A stretch of 64,000 bases of DNA from Butyrivibrio sp. NC2007 (GCF_000421405.1 NZ_ATWY01000010.1:84619-148618), one strand, 5' to 3'; positions 35,141 to 44,073 are shown, counted from the first letter of the stretch. Numbers and translations: made by a program. Notes: generated by a model from the sequence alone, not told the origin.

Positions 35141-36553
35141 TTATGAAGCCTTCTGTACGAGTGGCTCTGACTGATGCTCCACTGCAAGATTATTAAGCCA
35201 GCGCTCTTTCTTTAGCCAAAAATGGAATATAAGAGTCCTGACAATATCCAGAAGCTTTACGCAAAGGTACATCTGTACCGGGCCGATATCGGTATATCTT
35301 GCAAGCAGAAAAAGCATAGGGAGCATGACTACTATTGTTATTCCAGCATCTGCATATGCGCCCATCTTGGTATCGCCGCCAGATCTTGCAATAGCCTGCT
35401 GTGCGTTTACAAGTACCCATACAGGCATAAAAAACGCCATAAGTATTACCATGCTCCTTGAAATTGCAATAGCACTTGGACTTAGCTTTCCAAACACAAC
35501 AGGAATGATAAGTGTTGTAGCAAATCCGACAAAAGTCATGGCAACCCCAAATACGATAGCTCCTGATAACAGCCATGTTTTTTCTCTGCGGGCTTTTTCA
35601 AGATTTCCCTCACCAAGGGTTTTTCCAATTATTACAGTAGTTGCAGAGTAGATTCCGCCAAATGCTACAAAAAACAGATTAGCTATGGCAAAACTCGATG
35701 CCATACCTGAAACCACATCTGCTCCTCCTCTTCCGTTATAGATAGCTGTCGTTAATGTTTCAGAAAGGACCCAGGTCATCTCACAAAACAGCATCATAGC
35801 GCCTTTTCTTATTATTTCCTTAAACAGCTTTCCATCTACCATGAAATCTCTGTTAAAGCGAATTGCAAAATCAGGTCTGCTTTTAAAATAAATACATACA
35901 AATATTACAAACTCCAGTGTTCTGGCTATAACAGTTGCATAAGCAGCTCCTCGTACCCCAAGTGCACGGAATCCAAAATTTCCATAGATAAGAAGGTAGT
36001 TGAATACCGTATTTGTGAGTGTAGCAATAACTGTTACTATAAGAGGTGTTTTAACTTTTCCCATATCCCTAAGTGAACTGGCAATGCTCATAGAAATGCA
36101 CATTGGAATTCCTACAACAGACATAATTCGTATGTATGGAACTGCCTCATCAAGAATAAGAGGCGCCTGTGTGTTTCCAATAACCATAAGTGACAGGATT
36201 TCTCTTGGATATACAAGGCACACCATAAGGTATGGAATGAGCGCCACAAATCCTGCAAGCAGTTTAAACATAAACGCCTGCTGCATTCCGCCATGGTCTT
36301 TTGCACCGAAAAACTGCGTAAGGAATATTCCTCCGGTCATGGTGATCGTGTTAATTAAAACCATAAACACAAAAAGCACCTGACCTGCAATATTTACACC
36401 AGACATTGATATATCACCAAGTCCTGAAACCATAAAATTATCTATAAGTGATACCATGCTTTGTATGAGCTGCTGAAGCATTATAGGTACTGCTATCGCC
36501 AGCACATTTTTATAAAATTTTCCATCTCCAAAAAACTCATTCGTTTTTTCCAT
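35141..36553 (-). CDS. MATE family efflux transporter
   Basis: A 470-residue secondary transporter with about twelve membrane helices in two halves. The first repeat shows VPIMLQQLIQSMVSLIDNFM and GGIFLTQFFGAKD, typical of the DinF/NorM-like MATE family, which exports drugs or metabolites using an ion gradient. ATG 36553 follows GGGAG. Terminator repeat 2 lies upstream, so this gene probably starts a new transcript towards DUF6796 and perhaps the Bce-like system. Confidence 0.92.
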   Translation of the reverse strand: MEKTNEFFGDGKFYKNVLAIAVPIMLQQLIQSMVSLIDNFMVSGLGDISMSGVNIAGQVLFVFMVLINTITMTGGIFLTQFFGAKDHGGMQQAFMFKLLAGFVALIPYLMVCLVYPREILSLMVIGNTQAPLILDEAVPYIRIMSVVGIPMCISMSIASSLRDMGKVKTPLIVTVIATLTNTVFNYLLIYGNFGFRALGVRGAAYATVIARTLEFVIFVCIYFKSRPDFAIRFNRDFMVDGKLFKEIIRKGAMMLFCEMTWVLSETLTTAIYNGRGGADVVSGMASSFAIANLFFVAFGGIYSATTVIIGKTLGEGNLEKARREKTWLLSGAIVFGVAMTFVGFATTLIIPVVFGKLSPSAIAISRSMVILMAFFMPVWVLVNAQQAIARSGGDTKMGAYADAGITIVVMLPMLFLLARYTDIGPVQMYLCVKLLDIVRTLIFHFWLKKERWLNNLAVEHQSEPLVQKAS

Positions 36554-36620
36554 CACATTAATTCTCCCTAACTCTAGTCTGTTTGCTCACCATCCCACAA
36601 TCCTTACATTATCACCAAAT

Positions 36621-36667
36621 AAAAAACAGACCCTTTAATTCACTCAATTGGGTCTGTTTTACACTTA
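36621..36667 (-). terminator. Palindromic terminator repeat, copy 2, overlapping a coding end
   Basis: Stem AAAACAGACCC / GGGTCTGTTTTTT on the minus strand with AGTG in the loop. The upstream gene stops inside it: its last residues CKTDPIE are encoded by the repeat itself. Confidence 0.87.
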
Positions 36668-37233
36668 AAAACTATTTCTGACAAATTAAAAAACTGATCC
36701 TTATAATCTGCTGTATAGGATCTTAATATCTCCTCAACATATCCGGGTGGAAACTTTGCGAGAAAGCGCTGCTCAGCTTCAATCTTATCAATATATTCTT
36801 CAATTGCATCAATCCCAGTCTTACCTTCAACAGGGATCGGTGTAGGATAATCCATCGTAATGATCGTCTCTTGTGGAGAAAACCTTGGAGAATAAAGTTT
36901 AAAAAATCCCGGAATAGCTTTTAAAACAGTGTCATTCAGATTGCGATTGCCATATGAGGAAAATGAAGATATGAGTACCTTATACTTTTCCTTGGCACGT
37001 TCTACCTTATCCACAACCTCCTGAAATCCTGCTTCATACAGGCTTCTTGCATACGCCTGCTGGCAGGTTACCAGACCATTAGCATTCATAGACTCAGCTT
37101 CATGAATGCAATATAAAACCGCTTCCATCAGATGCTGCGCTGCCTCATAGGTAACGGAAGTACTCTCGCCTCTGGTATATAGATCAGTTAATTCCGCAAC
37201 TATTGGAATAAGCTCTTCCGGATCATAATTCAT
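36640..37233 (-). CDS. DUF6179-like protein whose C-terminus runs into a terminator repeat
   Basis: A 197-residue soluble protein, mainly helical, starting MNYDPEELIPIVAELTDLYT. It resembles the clostridial DUF6179 family, which often accompanies DUF6323, and the DUF6323-like gene overlaps it by 11 bases here. The last seven residues (CKTDPIE) come from repeat copy 2, so the original C-terminus may have been lost. Function unknown; the family name is from memory and should be checked. Confidence 0.65.
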   Translation of the reverse strand: MNYDPEELIPIVAELTDLYTRGESTSVTYEAAQHLMEAVLYCIHEAESMNANGLVTCQQAYARSLYEAGFQEVVDKVERAKEKYKVLISSFSSYGNRNLNDTVLKAIPGFFKLYSPRFSPQETIITMDYPTPIPVEGKTGIDAIEEYIDKIEAEQRFLAKFPPGYVEEILRSYTADYKDQFFNLSEIVFKCKTDPIE

Positions 37234-37708
37234 CAAAATCGTCTCCTAAGTTTAGTTTTTCACGCTTATATCTGTCAGCCCAGTTCTCTCCGGCCCTGAC
37301 GCTTCTTGCGAAGCCTTCCAGTGCTGTTCCTTCAAGATATTCAAAATCACCACCGGACTCGTTTTCATAGGCGTTTTTCATAATACCAAGCAGTTCATCA
37401 TCTGAAACCATGTCCATGGATTCATTCTTATACAGGAAAAAAATTTCCTGCAAACGCGCAAGAGTTTGCGCATAATCCTCCTGGTTGATAAAAGAAGAAT
37501 CCGAGAACGTTCGAATAAGTTTTGGACTTATGCTATCGCCAAACTCCACGCGCCTTTCTTCCCTCAAAGTGTCTCTTTTTGCTTCCACTAGGGCTGTAGC
37601 TTCTTCCTCTGACAGGACAAGTCCATTCTCTTTGCTCTCTTCGTTTGTTTTCATTATCTGGCTGACCTGATACCGGTCAGATATTTTTTGTAAATAGTTA
37701 TCCTGCAA
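37223..37708 (-). CDS. DUF6323-like protein
   Basis: A 161-residue soluble protein with a helical N-terminus, VLSEEEATALVEAKRDTLRE and the acidic ISDDELLGIMKNA-like segment (here VSDDELLGIMKNAYE). It resembles the DUF6323 family found next to DUF6179 in Clostridia. There is no ATG near the N-terminus: TTG 37708 lies six bases after GAAGGAG and is the likely start; ATG 37654 is the alternative. It overlaps the next gene by 11 bases and follows the hydrolase gene. Function unknown. Confidence 0.65.
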   Translation of the reverse strand: MQDNYLQKISDRYQVSQIMKTNEESKENGLVLSEEEATALVEAKRDTLREERRVEFGDSISPKLIRTFSDSSFINQEDYAQTLARLQEIFFLYKNESMDMVSDDELLGIMKNAYENESGGDFEYLEGTALEGFARSVRAGENWADRYKREKLNLGDDFDEL

Positions 37709-37723
37709 TTGTTTCTCCTTCAA

Positions 37724-38845
37724 TTACATTCCATATACAACCTGCATCCAGCCTGCAGTAATCCTTCCTGTCTGAATGACAGCTTCATGGTCATAGAATT
37801 CTAAAAACTCACCAAACATCTCATTATTAAGCTTATTGCTCCACCTAGTCCTGTCAAGATTCTTATGTATATAGTCTGCCTTGTCAGAAATGAACCTATC
37901 CCGGTTTTCATTGACAGCATAATCATAGTCAAGAGTTTCAAGCCACTTATCAAATCCGACATTAAACTCATCAATATAAGTCATGTCGTCAAATACATAG
38001 CTGTGACCCTTGTCTTTTAGTCTCATAAAAGAAAACCTGGCATCATCCTTGTATTTATCATAGTAAATGTCGTACCCATAGGATATTCCTACAACATTGT
38101 CATCCTCACTGTGAACTATCATGACTCTGGCGTCACTGGCTTTAAATCCCTTCATGGCTGTTGCACTTGCATACTTTCCGAATTTAATTCGCTCATGAAT
38201 CCTTATACAGGGCATCATAAGAGCTGTTAATGGTCCAGCCTGCTCTTTAGCCCCAACCTCAAAAACATCAGATGACTTGTTGCATCCGGATACAGAGATC
38301 ACGGCTGCAACTTCAGGATGATACTCAAGAACACTGCATGCGCTATATGCTCCCCAACTATGTCCAAATAGCATGATGGGAACATCGGGGAAATCATCAT
38401 TATTCTCAACAAAGCTGATTGCTTTATCAAGATCTATCACACCCTGTGGGATTCCGCCAATAGCGCTGCCTTCACTCTCATCATTACCTGTGACGTCATA
38501 TGCAAAGGCGTAGTATCCGTTCTGGGCAAAAAAGTTCGCAGATTCCATATAGAAATTGTGACCTGCCCCAAATCCGTGGGCAATGACAACTATCCCCTTA
38601 GGTGTTTTATCTGTGCTATATAAATATCCGGAAAGCATCTGTCCCTTGTCTGATTCAAGCTCATAATGAGTTGCATTTAGTCCTTCAAAATCTGAGACCT
38701 TAAGGGCTGTGGGCTCATATGTATCTAATCTTTTACCGAATACATTGTTGTAACAGTACACCGAAAAGCCATAGTCAAAACCGATAAATAACACCAGCGC
38801 GACCATCACTAGTGTAACAAATTTCCTGACCTTAGATTTATTCAT
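37724..38845 (-). CDS. Membrane-anchored alpha/beta hydrolase (S33-like)
   Basis: A 373-residue hydrolase. One N-terminal helix (about 8-26) anchors it, then an alpha/beta fold with GIVVIAHGFGAGHNFYM (oxyanion region), nucleophile motif GHSWGAYS (GxSxG), a probable Asp in VHSEDDNVV and a His in DKGHSYVF. This is a lysophospholipase/dipeptidyl-peptidase-like family common in Clostridia; the substrate is unknown. AAGGAG lies before ATG 38845. It is followed by the DUF6323-like gene. Confidence 0.85.
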   Translation of the reverse strand: MNKSKVRKFVTLVMVALVLFIGFDYGFSVYCYNNVFGKRLDTYEPTALKVSDFEGLNATHYELESDKGQMLSGYLYSTDKTPKGIVVIAHGFGAGHNFYMESANFFAQNGYYAFAYDVTGNDESEGSAIGGIPQGVIDLDKAISFVENNDDFPDVPIMLFGHSWGAYSACSVLEYHPEVAAVISVSGCNKSSDVFEVGAKEQAGPLTALMMPCIRIHERIKFGKYASATAMKGFKASDARVMIVHSEDDNVVGISYGYDIYYDKYKDDARFSFMRLKDKGHSYVFDDMTYIDEFNVGFDKWLETLDYDYAVNENRDRFISDKADYIHKNLDRTRWSNKLNNEMFGEFLEFYDHEAVIQTGRITAGWMQVVYGM

Positions 38846-38865
38846 ACTGCTTCTCCTTTATAGCA

Positions 38866-39555
38866 TCAGCCAAGTGCCTCATTTGCAGCTGCTGTTGCAT
38901 GAATAATTGTCGTATCATAGGTAGGAATTACACTGTCTTCTTCCTTTATGAGCATGCCAATCTCAGTGCAACCAAGTATCACGCCCTCGGCACCTTTTTC
39001 TTTCATATCTTGAATAATACGTTGATATTCTTTTCTGGATTGATCCAGCACCTTTCCAAGACAGAGCTCATTAAAAATAACATCATTCACCAGCTCCATA
39101 TCTTTTGGCTCAGGTAGTACTACTTCCAGACCGGCACTGACAAGCCTGTCTATGATAAAGTCCTGGGTCATCGTAAACCTGGTTCCAAGAAGGCCGACTT
39201 TCTTTATACCATCGCGCTTTATCGCATCAGCAGTAGCATCAGCTATATGAAGAATCGGTATGCTTATTTCTTTTTCGATATCCGGAACAAGCTTATGCAT
39301 AGTATTTGTTGCTATTACTATTAAATCAGCCCCGGCTCTTTCAAGTCTTACTGCAGCATCTGCCAGAATAACAGCATTCCCTTGCCAGTAGCCATTTTTC
39401 ATATTTTCTTCAAGCTCTGCAAAATCAACACTATACATTAGTATCTTGGCGCTGTGGAAACCTCCAAGATGTCTTATCACCTCTTTGTTTATGAGCTCGT
39501 AGTACGTAACAGTACTCTCCCAACTCATACCGCCAATAATTCCTATGGTTTTCAT
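38866..39555 (-). CDS. Aspartate/glutamate racemase, YgeA-like (one catalytic Cys)
   Basis: A 229-residue amino-acid racemase of the Asp/Glu family. The N-terminal IGIIGGMSWESTVTYYELIN and the C-terminal GVILGCTEIG are family hallmarks. The first catalytic position is Thr83 (ATNTMH) instead of Cys, and the second is Cys196. This Thr/Cys pairing is the pattern of the E. coli YgeA type rather than the two-Cys aspartate racemases. The start overlaps the short upstream gene by four bases. It could supply D-amino acids or break them down. Confidence 0.85.
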   Translation of the reverse strand: MKTIGIIGGMSWESTVTYYELINKEVIRHLGGFHSAKILMYSVDFAELEENMKNGYWQGNAVILADAAVRLERAGADLIVIATNTMHKLVPDIEKEISIPILHIADATADAIKRDGIKKVGLLGTRFTMTQDFIIDRLVSAGLEVVLPEPKDMELVNDVIFNELCLGKVLDQSRKEYQRIIQDMKEKGAEGVILGCTEIGMLIKEEDSVIPTYDTTIIHATAAANEALG

Positions 39556-39728
39556 CTTATTCCCCCTATGTCTTTTCTTATTTCAGTTCTAAAATCGTCC
39601 TGCCACCCTTTGTATCCTGCCAGTTCGCCTCCAAAGCTGTCATCTTTATCGTACATGCTTTTCCGGGTACTACCAAAAAAGCGTTTTATCCAGGATAAGT
39701 GGCTGGGGATTTCCACTTTGTTCATCAT
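39552..39728 (-). CDS. Small 58-residue protein, unknown
   Basis: A short frame with GAGGG before ATG 39728 and a 4-base overlap with the racemase start, so it is probably translated and coupled to it. The sequence is basic and aromatic (SHLSWIKRFFGSTRKSMY and a C-terminal KGWQDDFRTEIRKDIGGIR) with no membrane helix. I do not recognise a family; it may be a remnant of a larger protein. Confidence 0.45.
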   Translation of the reverse strand: MMNKVEIPSHLSWIKRFFGSTRKSMYDKDDSFGGELAGYKGWQDDFRTEIRKDIGGIR

Positions 39729-39795
39729 GGCTTTCCCTCCCTCAACTATATCAAAGTTATTTTGTCTTTTTACGATTATCAATTTAACACCAAAC

Positions 39796-39846
39796 AAAAA
39801 ACAGCCCCGAGGTTACACTCATTTGGAGCTGTTTTTCACTGATTTA
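39796..39846 (-). terminator. Palindromic terminator repeat, copy 3
   Basis: Stem AAAACAGCTCC / GGGGCTGTTTTTT on the minus strand, preceded by ATCAGTG and with GAGTGTAA in the loop. It lies directly downstream of the truncated acetyltransferase. Confidence 0.83.
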
Positions 39847-39848
39847 TA

Positions 39849-40259
39849 TCATTTCTTAAACCAAAATGAATAATGATACTTCTTTCTAAAGCCGAGCCTC
39901 TCATAGAATTCCATATCGGAAATGACGTAAGCTCTTTTTGCTCCAAGCTTTTTTGCTCTGCTCAGTGCTTCAAAGATAACAGCCTTAGCAACGCCTTTTC
40001 CTCTATATGAGGGGATAGTGCATACAGGCTCAACATAAACATAGTCAGTCTCTGTCATATACCATAGCAGACAACATGCCACCATTTCTCCATTTTCATT
40101 CACAGCAGCAACACCCAAATTCTTGTTAAAATGCTTCCTGACTCTTGGAACGATTTCTTCTTCCCGCTCAAATTCTGCTTTGTCATAGCCATGGTCAAAT
40201 CCCTGCCAGAAGAGCCACTGAAGGTCATAAGCATCTTTTACGGGATCCGGGGAAAAATT
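39849..40259 (-). pseudogene. GNAT acetyltransferase, 5'-truncated
   Basis: An open frame of about 135 codons without a start codon at its 5' end. The visible part includes LQWLFWQGFDHGYD, then the acetyl-CoA site IPSYRGKGVAKAVIFEAL and the C-terminal FYERLGFRKK. The frame is closed by TGA immediately upstream, which lies across the stop of the CPBP gene (40265), and no ATG or ribosome binding site is in frame before 40118, where a TTG occurs. The beginning of the acetyltransferase domain is missing. It is most likely a remnant created when the CPBP gene became its neighbour. Confidence 0.7.
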
Positions 40260-40264
40260 TAATA

Positions 40265-40984
40265 TCAGTTCTCATTCTTTTTTACATCCTCTTTGATCTT
40301 TCCAAGGTAAATGCAATAGACAATTGCTACAACAATTGTAACCCCAACATAGATCTGATCCACAAGTGCGTTGTCAGCCCCAAACATAGAAAAGGCATCT
40401 ATCATTGAGTGGGCTATTATGCATGGGAAAAGGCTCCCACTCTTGTAAAAAACTAATGTAAGGATAAATCCCCAGCTGATAGCAAAAATCATCTGAATTA
40501 TAGTTTCAAAGCTTGTCTGTCCTGTAAAAAGGTTAATAATGTGCCCCATACCAAAAGTAAGTGAAGAAACAATTATAGCTACTGCTGTCCTTTCCTTTGA
40601 CAACATTGCTGAAAAAAGAAAGCCCCTAAACAGCATCTCTTCCACAAAGCCAACCAGGATCATAAAAAGCACTGCAATAACAAGCTCAATTCCGTGATAA
40701 GACAGTGCAAAACCATCCCAAAGATTTCCGGTTGCTAATATCCACATAGGGATAAAGTATAAGAACCTTTTTGTATCCTCAGGCCACGAGGCTATTCCAC
40801 ATTCTTTTTCAAGATGATTTCTCTTTACAAAAAAAATGATTCCATTCGCAAAAGCAGTTATGCCGAGCAGCATTGCTATGCTCTGATATCCGAAATTTCC
40901 TTTTAAGTACGACATAACAACGCAGTACAAAACAATGCACAAAACCGCAAATAATATCCTGTTCTTTTCATACAGCTTTCTCAT
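40265..40984 (-). CDS. CPBP family intramembrane metalloprotease
   Basis: A 239-residue membrane protein with about seven helices. The CPBP/Abi motifs are present: EEMLFRG (EExxxR), FGMGHIINL (FxxxH) and HSMIDAF (HxxxD), which form the active site of the Rce1-like glutamate proteases. In Firmicutes these often give self-immunity to bacteriocins or process small peptides, but no bacteriocin gene is visible. AAAGGAG precedes ATG 40984. The upstream neighbour is the TnpB-type relic. Confidence 0.88.
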   Translation of the reverse strand: MRKLYEKNRILFAVLCIVLYCVVMSYLKGNFGYQSIAMLLGITAFANGIIFFVKRNHLEKECGIASWPEDTKRFLYFIPMWILATGNLWDGFALSYHGIELVIAVLFMILVGFVEEMLFRGFLFSAMLSKERTAVAIIVSSLTFGMGHIINLFTGQTSFETIIQMIFAISWGFILTLVFYKSGSLFPCIIAHSMIDAFSMFGADNALVDQIYVGVTIVVAIVYCIYLGKIKEDVKKNEN

Positions 40985-41025
40985 TTATGCTGTCTCCTTT
41001 AAGCTCTTATAAATAACGTACGAGA

Positions 41026-41337
41026 AAACCCCTTCCGATGAAGTCGGTTGTGGGATGAATCGCCTTTACACAAACATATGTTTGTGTTAGAATGAAAACA
41101 TATCGGAACATTGAAAACTGTATATAGAGGGTTGCGCCACGAATCTAACAAATCAAGAACCTGTGGCACGTAAAATATACAAGGTGTTTGTTCCCGGCGC
41201 CACAAGCGCATCTAACAACATTTGCAAGTATGCCGAAGGGTTTTCCCGACGGAGTAGTGGCACTGTGAACGTGCCTTACTATACTGCTTTGGTATTGTAG
41301 AAACCATTTCCGATGTTGTCGGTGATGGTAGTTCATA
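41026..41337 (+). mobile_element. Relic of a TnpB (IS200/IS605-family) element with omega-RNA-like end
   Basis: A non-coding 312-bp stretch with several IS605-type features on the plus strand. A 20-bp perfect palindrome sits at 41068-41087, of the kind that begins such elements. A degenerate frame ends at stop 41298-41300 with ASNNICKYAEGFSRR and then SSGTVNVP, like the C-terminus of TnpB, with a damaged zinc finger before it (GCATNLTNQE). The hairpin GGCAC/GTGCC (41259-41275) and the tail TTCCGATGTTGTCGG TGATGGTAGTTCAT resemble the guide-RNA scaffold at TnpB right ends. A second copy of the TTCCGATG..GTCGG motif is at 41033-41046. The RuvC part is absent, so it is not active as a nuclease. 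Confidence 0.6.
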
Positions 41338-41773
41338 CGGCGATTCTATCTTGAAGCAACCTGCACAAAGCCGCCGCATTTCCATTCACTCCATCAAATC
41401 TGTAATCCACAGCTTCAGAATCAAACAATCCATGTTTCCTCTCAAGCATCTGCTCAACAGGTGCCGGCAAGTTTCCATGCATTCTCTCCTTAAAACGTTC
41501 CTTTATAGTATCAATATCAGCTGTAACCAGCACCTTTACTGCTCCATCAGGCAGAAAACCAATGTGTTCCTGATCAGCTATAATATAAATAATATTTTCC
41601 TTGTTGATGGCACTCCTAAGCTTTTCCTTAAAAAGAGCTGTTGCTTCACTCTCGCTCTTGGCCATTCTGAGATAGTCTTTACCTGTTATCACCTCAGCTC
41701 CGATTGTTCTCTGTATTTCATTTGCAAGTGTGGATTTTCCACTGCAGTTTTCACCTATAATTCCTATGACCAT
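41333..41773 (-). CDS. P-loop kinase-like protein
   Basis: A 146-residue small NTP-binding protein. Walker A is GIIGENCSGKSTLANEI at the N-terminus. It resembles nucleotide- or shikimate-kinase-like proteins and has no clear substrate motif. ATG 41773 lies six bases after AAGGAG. The stop codon falls inside the end of the TnpB-type relic, so its C-terminus could have been altered by that insertion. The upstream GNAT gene ends 46 bases before. Confidence 0.7.
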   Translation of the reverse strand: MVIGIIGENCSGKSTLANEIQRTIGAEVITGKDYLRMAKSESEATALFKEKLRSAINKENIIYIIADQEHIGFLPDGAVKVLVTADIDTIKERFKERMHGNLPAPVEQMLERKHGLFDSEAVDYRFDGVNGNAAALCRLLQDRIAV

Positions 41774-41819
41774 TGTCCTCTCCTTCTGTTCGTTCATCAC
41801 TTCTGCCAAAGCATTTTCT

Positions 41820-42341
41820 TCAATTTAAGACACATATAATACATTCCATCTGAAGATCATATGGCTCATCTTCCACATAAGATGAAATTGGGTCAGAACT
41901 GAGACGGAAACCCATAGCGGAATAGAAGTTTATCGTTTCCTCAGAAGAACAACAGGATGCATACAAAGCATACGCTCCTCTCTTTAGGGCTTCCTGTTTG
42001 GCAGCTTCAAGCAGGAATCTGCCAATTCCACGACGGCGGTAATCTGTGGACACGTGAAAGCTATCTATGATGAGTCGCCCTTTATTTAGCTGGGGGATCA
42101 GCATAATCTCGCCAACCACACAGTTTTCCTCAAACGCACAGTATGTCACATATTTCCCACTGAGAATATCCTCTGCTTTTTGCAGGCGGCGTGTAGCATC
42201 CCAATCCTCGGTGAAAGGGTTGTAAACCAATATCATTTTCCCATCATGCAGACGATACACATTCTTCACTTCCTGATATCGCTGAAAGTCTTTCAGTGAA
42301 TCGCGTGTGAAGTTATGTTTGTCAGCAAGCTTAATTTCCAT
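41820..42341 (-). CDS. GNAT family N-acetyltransferase
   Basis: A 173-residue acetyltransferase. The acetyl-CoA binding motif A is visible as HVSTDYRRRGIGRFLLEAAKQEAL, with FYSAMGFRLSSDP near the C-terminus. The substrate is unknown. GAAGGA precedes ATG 42341. It is one of a run of three GNAT genes on the same strand with short gaps. Confidence 0.88.
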   Translation of the reverse strand: MEIKLADKHNFTRDSLKDFQRYQEVKNVYRLHDGKMILVYNPFTEDWDATRRLQKAEDILSGKYVTYCAFEENCVVGEIMLIPQLNKGRLIIDSFHVSTDYRRRGIGRFLLEAAKQEALKRGAYALYASCCSSEETINFYSAMGFRLSSDPISSYVEDEPYDLQMECIICVLN

Positions 42342-42371
42342 ATAATATTATTCCTTCCATTATGCCTATTT

Positions 42372-42830
42372 TCACTTACTACCTTCGTTGTAGACAATGA
42401 ATCTTGGTCCCTCTTCTCCAATCTTTCCGTTGGATTTAAATCCACATTTCTTCAGGACTTTCTGAGACGCAACATTGTCAGGATCTGTCTCAGCCTCTAC
42501 AGCAACAATTCCATGGTGGTCAAATGCCCATTGTAATGCCAGCTTAACAGCCTCTGTCGCATAGCCATTTCCCTGAAACTCTTCTAAAATTCCATATCCG
42601 ATTTCAGGGTTGTCTTCCTCAAGTCCTTTGAAGCACAAATCTCCGATGTGCGTCCCATCTGTCTTTTCTATCATCCACATAGCATACCAGTCCCACTGGT
42701 CTGGATGCGCAAGGCACCCATCAAGCATTTCACCATATGCCTTCTTAAGTTCATCATCCTTTTCTGTCAGGATGCTGCTCTCCATCTGCTCTCTGCTGGC
42801 AGGATAAACCCTTATTCTATCTGTTTCCAT
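42372..42830 (-). CDS. GNAT family N-acetyltransferase (RimJ/RimL-like)
   Basis: A 152-residue acetyltransferase with IGYGILEEFQGNGYATEAVK (motif A) and ASQKVLKKCGFKSNG, as in the RimJ/RimL group. The substrate is not known. ATG 42830 has AGGAG seven bases upstream; the frame begins earlier but overlaps the end of the preceding GNAT gene. It is part of a three-gene GNAT run. Confidence 0.87.
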   Translation of the reverse strand: METDRIRVYPASREQMESSILTEKDDELKKAYGEMLDGCLAHPDQWDWYAMWMIEKTDGTHIGDLCFKGLEEDNPEIGYGILEEFQGNGYATEAVKLALQWAFDHHGIVAVEAETDPDNVASQKVLKKCGFKSNGKIGEEGPRFIVYNEGSK

Positions 42831-42846
42831 CTTAATTCTCCTGTCA

Positions 42847-43470
42847 TCAATCAAAAATCTGTCCGGGAAGCTTTAATTTTTCCTTTGGTGGGAATGCCTT
42901 GTCAAACTCTTCAACATCTGAGTCTTCAACATAGTATCCCTTAGGCGTCTGATACACCCCTGTGATACCATCAAGATATCCCTGAATCAGCTCTCTGCAC
43001 AGGAAAAATGATGCATCTTCACCCTCCGGAAGATCATGGTATCTGATTCCAAACTTGCTTGCATAGTCAAATCCGCAGTGACTGTAGAATCCGATATTTC
43101 CTTCAAAAAGAACTGCTCCAAATCCCATCTCTGTAGCCTTTTCCAGGGAATAATCCAAGATAGCCTTACCATAGCCTTTTCTCTTTAATTCCGGTGTAAT
43201 TCCTATAGGTCCCATGGTAAGCACATCTATAGTTCTTCCATCATCTGCCTCAATAACAGTTTTCATGAACATGTTCTGCCCGATCAGCTTCCCATCCTGT
43301 TCCATAACAAAGTCAAGTTCAGGGATAAATGCAGGGTCATCTCTAAGTACATGAATTACATAGTGCTCACTGCACCCGGGACGATACACGTTCCAAAATG
43401 ATTCTCTTACTAAATTTTCAACTTCTCTATAATCTTTCTTTTCTTCTAATCTGATTATGTAATTACTCAT
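42847..43470 (-). CDS. GNAT family N-acetyltransferase (YhbS-like)
   Basis: A 207-residue acetyltransferase with GPIGITPELKRKGYGKAILD (motif A) and GFGAVLFEGNIGFYSHCGF, which is typical of the YhbS-like group. The extended C-terminus (YQTPKGYYVEDSDVEEFDK) is common in that group. AGAGGAG precedes ATG 43470. It is followed by the next GNAT gene after 16 bases. Substrate unknown. Confidence 0.88.
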   Translation of the reverse strand: MSNYIIRLEEKKDYREVENLVRESFWNVYRPGCSEHYVIHVLRDDPAFIPELDFVMEQDGKLIGQNMFMKTVIEADDGRTIDVLTMGPIGITPELKRKGYGKAILDYSLEKATEMGFGAVLFEGNIGFYSHCGFDYASKFGIRYHDLPEGEDASFFLCRELIQGYLDGITGVYQTPKGYYVEDSDVEEFDKAFPPKEKLKLPGQIFD

Positions 43471-43492
43471 TGTTTTCTCCTCTATTTCATCG

Positions 43493-44011
43493 TTAAGAAA
43501 TCAAAAGCTCACCAATTTCTATATGTGGATTCCTATATCTGGCTGAACTCTTCTCTCTATTATGGTGGATAGCATTCTTAGGGCAGTTCTGGATGCAGGA
43601 TCCGCAGCTTATACAATTCTTTGAAAAGAACGGACGACCATTTTCAATATGTATATTAACCATCGGACAAAGTCTTGAACATGTGCCACATCCCGTACAC
43701 GCATCGTTCACGGTAACTTCTTCTGTAATACCAATTCCCATAGGAAACTCATACTTTTTCTTGTGACTGCTTGTAATAAGTTTGCTTAAAAGCGAATTCC
43801 TTTTAACGTACTTTTTCTTTTCAACTATATCGCCCACTATCTGGTCAATTGCGTCCTGCTGCTTTTTGCTATCGCCTTCCTGTTTTTTCATGTCAGCAAA
43901 AGTAATGCAGTTCTCGCCCATTAAAACTGAATTAATATAGTCGAACTTTCTTCCATTTGCCAGAGTAATCTTGTTTACCTCGTTGCAAACAGATCCGGCA
44001 AAACATCCGTA
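43493..44011 (-). pseudogene. EFR1-like flavodoxin-ferredoxin protein, 5'-truncated
   Basis: The 3' part encodes two 4Fe-4S motifs, CTGCGTCSRLCPMVN and CISCGSCIQNCPKNA, as in the ferredoxin half of EFR1-family proteins. Upstream of the internal ATG 43921 the same frame continues to 44011 (GCFAGSVCNEVNKITL), matching the end of the flavodoxin half, and is then closed by TGA. No ribosome binding site precedes ATG 43921. The front of the flavodoxin domain is missing, so this is probably a remnant of a roughly 260-residue protein. A shortened ferredoxin might still be made. Confidence 0.68.
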
Positions 44012-44073
44012 TCATCGTGTTTTCCCGCCTTGGCTTAATTGTACTTCATTTCGCAATTTTAATTAATTTTCGG

